From a bacterium (lineage in GTDB: Bacteria; Armatimonadota; Zipacnadia; Zipacnadales; Zipacnadaceae), in the NCBI GenBank assembly GCA_030615605.1, contig JAUWYY010000012.1, positions 1 to 64,000 of the forward strand: a DNA stretch of 64,000 nucleotides. Direction: 5' to 3'. This document shows, piece by piece, positions 56,760 through 64,000 of this stretch (positions are counted from its first letter, which is position 1; every line of letters starts with the position of its first letter). The translations under genes and the position numbers were made by a program. Below the pieces are notes generated by a model that was not told where the DNA came from, ran no database searches, and was given only the letters and a program-made list of their open reading frames with translations.

Positions 56760-59037
56760 TTACGCCGGGCCTACTGTGACCGCGGTGTGGAAACGACTGC
56801 GGCTGCCTACCTCACGGAGCCCCTCCAGTTCAAGCTTGCCCTCCAGGCGAATGTCCTCGGACGAGGCGCCTATCATGACCTCAAACTCTCCTGGCTCTAC
56901 GACGAGATTCATATCCCTGTCATGATAAGCCAGCAGCTCGATGGGTAACGCAAAGGTGAGTCGTTTCTTCTCACCGGGCTCGAGCGTGATACGCCGGAAG
57001 CCCTTGAGCTCTTTGCGGGGGCGAGTAACGCTAGCCAGTGGGTCGTGGATATACAGTTGCACCACCTCGTCACCGGTACGCTCGCCCACATTCTGTACCT
57101 CACAGCTTATCTGGATCTCCTCCTCATCCTGAACGTGTTCAGGCGCGATCTCCAGGTTGCTGTAGGCAAACTCCGTATAGCTCAGCCCGTGGCCGAAGGG
57201 ATACAGCGGCTCCCGGGGAGTTTCGACATAATGGGCGAACTCAGCAGAAGACGAGAGGCGTCGATCATAGGTGGTAGGAGCTTGGCCGACGGTGCGCAGC
57301 AGCGAAACAGGAAGCTTACCGCCGGGATTGTAGTCGCCAAACAGCACGTCCGCCACCGCGTTGCCCCCCTCTTCGCCGGGTAGCCATGCCTCGACTATCG
57401 CCGGTATGTTTTCCGTCATCCATTCGATGGTGAGCGGACGCCCATTTACCAGCACAGCTACTATCGGCTTGCCCGTCTCGTGCAATGCTTTGAGCAACTC
57501 CTTCTGGACGCCGGGCAGATCCAGTTCAGTCCGATCCAGGTTCTCACCGGAAGTGCCATCTTTGTGCGACGCCGACCTGCCCCCCACCACGGCAATCACC
57601 ACATCACAGTCGGCGGCGGCCTGGAGGGCCTCGTCAAAGCCCTCCGTCGACTTGTCCATCACATCGCAGCCCAGTGCGTAGCGGATTTCCGTATCAGGCG
57701 AGACGTGCTTCTCGATACCCTCCAGAATGCTCACAATCCTGACCGCGTCGCCCTCCGACTTCTTATAGACGGTGAACGCGTAGTCTCCGTGAAGGTTGTG
57801 AGTACTGGCCGCGTTAGGGCCCACCACAGCGATAGAATCAACAGCATCATCCAGCGGGAGCAAGTTCTCGTCGTTCTTCAACAGGGTAATCGAGCGGCGA
57901 GCTGCTTCGCGAGCCACCGCGCGGTGCTCGGGGAGGTCGAAGATCTTGTTGACCTCGCCCGCCGGGACATACGGATCATCGAACAGACCCAGCAAGAACT
58001 TCAACCGTAGGTGACGACGAACCGACTGGTCCACGATCTCTTCGGGGAATTCGCCTCTCCTGATAGCCTCGATTAGCCCCTCGGCGTAGCAGTCTGGGAC
58101 GGGGATCTCTACATCGAGTCCGGCACTCAAGGCCTGTTTGCCGGCTTCGGTGGCATCGGCGGCCGTGTAGTGGAATCCATACAACATCTGGGTCACTCCC
58201 CAGTCAGCCACCACAATTCCCTCGAATCCCCACTCACCACGCAATATGTCGGTCAGCAGTTCTTTCGAGGCGGCGCACGGCACCCCATCAATCTCGTGAT
58301 AGGCGGCCATTACTGACTGGGCGTGACCTTCTTTGACAGCCGCTTCGAAGGGAAACAGGAAGACGTCGCGCAGCTCTCGCGGGCCGACGTGCACTGGCGC
58401 GCAGTTGCGCCCGCCCTCCGGGAAGCTGTAGGCGACAAAGTGCTTGAGGGTGGCTATGATTCCCTCACTAAGATCTTCGCCCCTCAAGCCCTGGACAAAG
58501 GCCGTCGCCATTCGCGCGACGAGATACGGGTCCTCACCCAGAGTCTCTTCGGTCCGCCCCCAGCGGGGATCCCGCGCCACCTCGAGCACCGGCGAATACA
58601 TCAGGTGACTGCCGGCGGCCCGCGCCTGCTGTCTGATGATATCAGTCATCTGGGATTCTATTTCCGGAGACCAGGTAGCGGCCATTCCGATGGCCTGGGG
58701 GAAGTGCGTGGCCCCCATACAAGTAAACCCGCTAAGGCACTCGTCGTTGACGATCGCCGGAATGCCCAGGCGCGTCTCCTCTACCAGAAACCGCTGGACA
58801 GCGTTGGCATTCTCGGCTGTCTTTTCGGCAGGCTGTTCAGAATCACCACCTGACAGCGCGATTTGGCCTATCCCGCCGCTCAGATACTCTTCGAGCTTGT
58901 CGTGGGATATCTGGTTGTCTTCCACGAATTCCCGAATCTTGCGCCCAGTTAGCTGCGCCATTTTTTCCTCGAGCGTCATTTCTTCTAGCAGTTGCTCAAT
59001 TCGCGTTTGCTGACATACAGTGAGATCAAACAATGTG
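56760..59037 (-). CDS. glycoside hydrolase family 3 beta-glucosidase/xylosidase
   Basis: RIEQLLEEMTLEEKMAQLTG...SPVLEVARDPRWGRTEETLGEDPYLVARMATAFVQGL...GIVVADWGVTQM...GHGLSYTEFAYSNL; start uncertain. Confidence 0.92.
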
Positions 59038-59130
59038 TGCACCTCCACGCGCAAAATATCACGGCAATTGATTAAGCTTCGGCCCTTTCGCGAGAACTCT
59101 TCGGTTCCCTCCTGCACCAGCCCGCGAGTA

Positions 59131-60815
59131 TCAACCCAGCCCATTTGCAGCGCAGTACTCGTCTACCGTCTCCAGCATTGCCTCCAAGTGTTCCAAATGG
59201 GTATCGTCAAACATATTATTCGAGGTCGCCAGGATATGCTTGAAGCCTTCGCTTTCCTCCAGTATTTGCCAGGTCTTAGACTTGATTTTCTCAATTGGCC
59301 CCTGCCAGAGCAGTGAGTCCTCCAGGTTGCCCTTGGTAATGGTCGCCTCGGGGACAAACCTGCGCAGCCGCGGCCAGTCGTCAACATCCCCGGCCGGCGG
59401 ATCGTTCAGACACTCCAATATGTCCACCCCGAACCGGTGGTAAGTATTGTTTTCCAGCAGGCCTTTCATATGCCCGCAAGTGTGAATCCAGAACAGCGCT
59501 CCGCCGGCATGCGCCTGCTCGCTGCTGGCCTGGAGGTACGGGGTTATGTGCTCTTCATACATCCGCGGCGAGAACTGCTCATAACCCCACACAGCGGTTT
59601 GCATAGCATCAACATTCGCTTCAATGCCAACTTCAACCTGAAAGTGGGTGTAGGCCATCACCTTCTCCATCAGCTCATGGGCCAGCTCGGGGTAGTCGTG
59701 CAGGAAGTAGTGCAGGCTCAGTTGGGTGAAATGAAGCTCCAGAACCTCCACAAAGGGCATCCAGTAGTGAATGATTGACAGGCCCCGGTCGGCGACCTGT
59801 TCCATTCGGGGCATAATCTCATTCAGTAATGCTTGCTTGATCTCTGGGCGGCGCTGGTCGAGTACTCTGAGGCACTCGTCAAGGTACCAGACCAGCGCGT
59901 CGAGGTTATCACCATCTTTTATCATCTCTTCGACATGATAGGTTAACTGGCTCTTCTTATGACACCGCGTACGCTCGCGAAGCTCGCCGTGAGGGGTCTG
60001 CAGGGTGCGCGTCTTTTTCACCACCTGCTCGTCCTCCACCACAGCTTCATCCCAGCACAGGTGGTCAGCCCAATTGTCGCCGAAGACTTGCCCATTTGAT
60101 TAGAAATGAATCTGCCAGCCGTTAAGTTGGGCATGACCAGTGGCCGGCCGCCCCGGGAGCGAATGGATAGACGCGCAGTACGGCCTCCCCCGGCTTGACC
60201 GCATCGCTCTCACCTCTTTCGCAGTATGTGACTGTATTGGCCACTGGCTCAGTGAACTATCGGGCAGCTTGCTTAGTACAATTCCACACCATTCAGCATT
60301 AACCTCCTGCGACAACGAACGCCTTCTTAGCAGAGACTGCTGTGAGAGTTATTTCTAATCATCACAGATAACCCGTCGGCTGCAAGAAGGTTTGCGCTAT
60401 CAACATTTAGCTCTCCTCCTGCACTAGTTAGCGCCCCTCAACCTAGCTATACTCGGTGGGCCCGCCGCCAGCTCTCTCAGACACGCCTGGCCTTCTTCAA
60501 CCGATTTTACTTGGCAATTCGGCGCCCATCATGCTGCTTATGACAGCCTCGCCCAGATGATTGATAGCGACCAGGGGAAGCAAATCTGAGCCGATCGCCA
60601 GTGTGTCACACAGGACTTGATATTGCGCTGCGAAGAAATGCTCGAGCCACCGTCCGCATTCCGGCCCGCTCATATACTCGGGGTTCGTCACGTGGATACC
60701 CAGCGGAATCCAGCCCTGCGGCTGTCGAGGCAAAGGCCTGCTGGTAACGCTGACGCACGCGGGCGACATGCTCAAGGTCGTACAGATCCGCCAGATCGCC
60801 AGGTGCGCCGCTCAT
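59131..60815 (-). pseudogene. uroporphyrinogen decarboxylase (URO-D)-family protein, split by a ~400-bp segment and frameshifted
   Basis: C-terminal part 59131-60097 (SNGQVFGDNWADHLCWDEAVVEDEQVVKKTRTLQTPHGELRERTR...WIHTCGHMKGLLEN) and N-terminal part 60497-60815 (MSGAPGDLADLYDLEHVARVRQRYQQAF / QGWIPLGIHVTNPEYMSGPECGRWLEHF..LPLVAINHLGEAVISSMMGAELPSK). Confidence 0.65.
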
Positions 60816-61151
60816 ACGCAATCACCCAGCGCTTGCATATCCTCTTCCACTAATCTCTCCTTGGTTAGTGGTTAGTCAACACACGCAATGTCATTCCATT
60901 CGCCCTCGTAAATCAGTCGAAACGGTGGCTGTCGCATCGGTTACTCCTCCCTTTGTGGTCGTTTTCGGTGCGGCTCATCCCCTACTTCCCCTCAGCCGAT
61001 GTTGCAACCCTCTTGCTGCTTGCTGCGGCGAGCACCGTGCCTAAACACTACGATGGGCAAGGCGCTCATCTCACGCCTTGCCCATCAACTGCGATAACTG
61101 GCCAGGCTCTAATTCAAGCCTCTGTGGGGAGCCATGAATCTGCCGACTGAC

Positions 61152-62309
61152 CTAGCTCCAATGCCACTCAATTTTCTCAGTAGAGCCGTCTACCCACTCA
61201 ATCTGGCCGGTGCCGGCCTGCAAATCACCGCTGAAGGTGGCCAGCAGCTCTCCCCCAGCGTCACGCACCTCGCCGCTGATCAGCCAGTTTTCGACGACAA
61301 TCGTGGCGGTCATGCCGTTGCCCAGATCAATCTCCTGCGACAGCGAGAACCACTCGATGTGCTGGTCGGAATCAAACGCGCCGGCGAGCACGCCGTCGTG
61401 ATGGGCCCATAAGAACCCTTCGCCGGCCAGCACGCCGAAGTAATAGTCGAGGTCAACTTCAAAGGTAAAGGCATAGTCCTCACCGAGTGTGCCACTGACC
61501 GCGTGGGTTCCTTCGATCTTGTTATTGACCACCCATTGCTCAGCTTCGTAGATGGCGAACTCGTCGTTCATAGTCCACGTGCCGCTGAAATCCGTCCACT
61601 CGTCGCCCTCGCGGTTGACGGTGAGACTGATGTAGTCGTCCAGATAAGCTCGTCCCTCGTAGTCGTAGCCAGTGCCTGCCGCCGCCACCCCACCGTCCCA
61701 GTCCTGGACATCCATCCGGCAACTGATATAGCCACCGGCGGTGATGGTAGCATGCGCTGAAGTGAGGCCGACAGTGCCGCGGATCTCGATGTCTGCGTCG
61801 GTATCAGGCCCTTCGCCGTGAATAGACCCGTTGATGGTGTTCAGATTGATCACAACGCTGCCCGTCCAGTGGATATCATCTATTAACCAGTCTATCTCGT
61901 AGGTCTCGGCGGGCCGGACTTCACCCTCTGACTGGGGCATCTGCGCGGCCAGGTACCTGGCGAAACTAGCCATCGCCGTCACGGTCGTGGCAGGTGCGTC
62001 GTCGGGAGCGCCAGCCGCCATCAGCCCGGTTTCCGCTAAAATGCGACTGACCAGCGCAACCAGCGCGTCAATGTTGGCGTTGGCAATCGTCCAGAGGTTG
62101 GCTTCGGAGATGCCGCCTATCTCGTGGATAGCAGCGACCGCCTCGTCACCGGCAAAGCCCGCCTGCTCTCCCTCGTCAGCTACTTCCGGCGGCGGCGTGT
62201 AGGCAGGCCAGTTGGGCCCCGTGGCACCACCACCGCCACCTCCACAACCGCCAGCAACGACTGCTAAGACAACGATAAAGACTAGGGCAGCTTTTCCCAG
62301 ATGCTTCAC
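61152..62309 (-). CDS. putative lipoprotein
   Basis: VKHLGKAALVFIVVLAVVAGGCGGGGGG lipobox; 402-aa ORF, internal start likely. Confidence 0.65.
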   Translation of the reverse strand: MKHLGKAALVFIVVLAVVAGGCGGGGGGATGPNWPAYTPPPEVADEGEQAGFAGDEAVAAIHEIGGISEANLWTIANANIDALVALVSRILAETGLMAAGAPDDAPATTVTAMASFARYLAAQMPQSEGEVRPAETYEIDWLIDDIHWTGSVVINLNTINGSIHGEGPDTDADIEIRGTVGLTSAHATITAGGYISCRMDVQDWDGGVAAAGTGYDYEGRAYLDDYISLTVNREGDEWTDFSGTWTMNDEFAIYEAEQWVVNNKIEGTHAVSGTLGEDYAFTFEVDLDYYFGVLAGEGFLWAHHDGVLAGAFDSDQHIEWFSLSQEIDLGNGMTATIVVENWLISGEVRDAGGELLATFSGDLQAGTGQIEWVDGSTEKIEWHWS

Positions 62310-62695
62310 AGCAAATCTCTCCCTTACGGTAGGCTTGTCCGTTCTAGCGTATGCTCGCAATAATCATACCCCGAATACTAAGAGTCTACTCCCTGCACCG
62401 TCCAGGTCGGCTCGGCCCTGCGGACAACCTACCAGTTTTGGCAATCTCACAGATTCGCCGACAGTTACCCAATATCCTTCGCAGATCCGACTAATTGACT
62501 TGCCCCGAACCTCCTGCCCCCGGAATCATGCCCTGACGGGGTCAGATGTGCTCGTCGTTACCTCCCAACTGGGCCCCCGAGCGCGCAGATGGGACTTGAC
62601 TGCTAGCGGCGGTTGCTGTTATAGTCAGTGAGGAAGTCGCTGAAGCAGTACGCAGGGCCGATAGGATTCCCAACTTAGGGAGATTATGGCGGCAG

Positions 62696-62965
62696 ATGAA
62701 CGGATTGATGCACCTGATATGGGGTGCCATTGGAGCGGTAGTTGGCTTTGGGGCGGGAGTAGTGGCCTACCTTGTTATCTTCAAAATGTTTCCCGAACAA
62801 CTGGGGCAAGTTCCCACTTTGTCAATGGTCGCGATATTCGCCCTGGGCGGTGGAGGTATGCTGGGAGGCGGATGGATAGCCCTGTATCTGGCGGCACGAC
62901 GCGACAAAGCTAAGCGCGACAAGGCTCGCGAAGTACGCAAGAAATTTGGTGCCAAACGGCGCTAG
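62696..62965 (+). CDS. small 2-TM membrane protein
   Basis: MNGLMHLIWGAIGAVVGFGAGVVAYLVIFKMFPEQLGQVPTLSMVAIFALGGGGMLGGGWIALYLAARRDKAKRDKAREVRKKFGAKRR. Confidence 0.6.
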   Translation: MNGLMHLIWGAIGAVVGFGAGVVAYLVIFKMFPEQLGQVPTLSMVAIFALGGGGMLGGGWIALYLAARRDKAKRDKAREVRKKFGAKRR

Positions 62966-63004
62966 TAGGACTATACTATCCCTACGGAGGGAAGGTGACC
63001 GATT

Positions 63005-63274
63005 GTGAGTGAAGAGCAGATGGCAGGCGAAGAGCTGATCGGCGAGGTTGCCCATTACTTCGACCATGTATCAGCGGCGGTGCTGGCTCTGACTACGCAG
63101 CTTCAAGTCGGTGAGACTATCCACATCAAGGGCCACACCACCGACCTGGTCCAGCAGGTCGAATCAATGCAGCTTGACCACGCCGACGTCCAGCAGGCCG
63201 GACCGGGCGAGGATGTAGCCATCCTGGTTAGCGACCGGGTCCGCGAAGGTGACGAGGTCTATCGGGTTCAGTAG
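63005..63274 (+). CDS. translation elongation factor-like small protein (EF-Tu domain II-like)
   Basis: EELIGEVAHYFDHVSAAVLALTTQLQVGETIHIKGHTTDLVQQVESMQLDHADVQQAGPGEDVAILVSDRVREGDEVYRV. Confidence 0.75.
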   Translation: MSEEQMAGEELIGEVAHYFDHVSAAVLALTTQLQVGETIHIKGHTTDLVQQVESMQLDHADVQQAGPGEDVAILVSDRVREGDEVYRVQ

Positions 63275-63366
63275 CCAACGGGCCTCGCCCCTCGGCCGTG
63301 CAAGCCCCCGGCACACGCGTTTGTGCCTGAGCCGGCGAACATAATGGTGCCTATGGCTGTCTAACC

Positions 63367-63395
63367 TTATTGAAAGCAGCCAGATGTGGTATAAT
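63367..63395 (+). promoter_or_regulatory. promoter of tmRNA
   Basis: TTATTG (63367-63372), 17 nt, TATAAT (63390-63395), 12 nt before the tmRNA 5' end. Confidence 0.7.
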
Positions 63396-63407
63396 AGTGG
63401 TGGCAAT

Positions 63408-63758
63408 GGGGGCGACATGGATTCGACGGGGAGGCAGCGAGTTAGGGCTGCAGGCCGAGATCTCCGCTGACTCGTAAAACGCGGAAACCAATAACTGCCA
63501 ATCCAATGGCAATAGCCGCTTAACAAAGTGGCTCGTCCCCTCGGCCCCGCTAATCGGGTTGAGGTGTGACGTCATAAAGATTAGCTACTCGCCGGCGGCG
63601 GTTGGGACAACCGGCGGGGAAACTGAAATCCCATCTAGCTCCTGGGTCAAGCCCGGTGTGGGGGCTCATCAGGGGCGAAACTCAATACTCGCACTAAGCC
63701 TGTAGATGCCTTAGCAGCACCTCTTCGGACGCGGGTTCGATTCCCGCCGCCTCCACCA
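63408..63758 (+). ncRNA. ssrA: transfer-messenger RNA (tmRNA)
   Basis: GGGGGCGACATGGATTCGACGGGG 5' end and GGACGCGGGTTCGATTCCCGCCGCCTCCACCA 3' end; 7-bp acceptor stem GGGGGCG/CGCCTCC; CCA encoded. Confidence 0.97.
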
Positions 63759-63847
63759 GCCGTCGCTCGGGAAACTTTGACAAGTTCCCCGAGCTATGGC
63801 TGGCGAGCCGCTTTCTTCGGATCGTCAGAGTTTCCCGAGCGACGGCT
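63758..63847. repeat. 19-bp perfect inverted repeat directly 3' of tmRNA
   Basis: agccgtcgctcgggaaact (63758-63776) / agtttcccgagcgacggct (63829-63847). Confidence 0.9.
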
Positions 63848-63905
63848 GCCCGCCGTAGCTTTCGTGTCCGCCGTAGCTTTGGCGAAGGCGGAAGCGAAGG
63901 CGGGC
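63848..63905. repeat. REP-like nested palindrome
   Basis: GCCCGCC(gtagctttcgtg)TCCGCC(gtagctttggcgaa)GGCGGA(agcgaa)GGCGGGC. Confidence 0.75.
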
Positions 63906-64000
63906 CACAAGCAGCCAAAGAAGTCGCCCCGCCACGGCTCGCAAGCCGAGCCCAACAAACGGTCATTGACACCACGAGAACAAGTATGAAATGCGTATAC

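Noticed and set aside
63694-63975. Minus ORF with '...RRLVEAAGIEPASEEVLLRHLQA'
   Set aside because: Antisense translation of the tmRNA 3' end plus the inverted repeats; 'VEAAGIEPAS' is a well-known spurious annotation.
1-64000. CRISPR array, rRNA operon, tRNA genes
   Set aside because: No regularly spaced direct repeats or rRNA segments seen; the only T-loop-like GGTTCGATTCC is within the tmRNA. A tRNAscan/Infernal run would be decisive.

Overview
64 kb bacterial chromosomal window, about 57% GC by eye, protein-dense, with many decayed genes. A prepilin N-terminus '[43 protein letters not shown]' plus a C-terminal H-X9-DG motif suggests an uncultivated Armatimonadota/Planctomycetota-like lineage (inference only). 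Main content: M14 carboxypeptidase; a split glutamate-synthase operon (3.7-8.9 kb); a Tad/Flp-type pilus module flanked by inverted paralogues (12.9-16.3 kb); Hsp20-Lon; a solitary HSDR_N protein; a 1580-aa alpha-2-macroglobulin with thioester motif; a CobA/BtuR-type adenosyltransferase; a FucI-like isomerase; a PEP-CTERM protein; a sugar epimerase/SIS-domain module; a GH3 beta-glucosidase; and a tmRNA at 63408-63758. The best candidate for an undescribed system is a tightly coupled five-gene operon at 38979-44581: a 2-TM zinc-ribbon protein, a radical SAM/SPASM enzyme, an adjacent paralogue that has lost the CX3CX2C motif, a membrane protein ending in ...GGGGGGCACAGCACACACAGGGR, and a class I methyltransferase. 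It looks like a peptide-tail modification (RiPP-like) system acting on a membrane-anchored Cys/Ala-repeat tail. Other notable signals are a four-copy ~25-27 nt leader-like repeat at 50.4-54.6 kb, a gene graveyard at 47.8-60.8 kb, a 24-nt perfect palindrome before hsp20-lon, and large inverted repeats directly after the tmRNA. No CRISPR array, rRNA or tRNA was recognised. All family names come from motif recognition without a database search.
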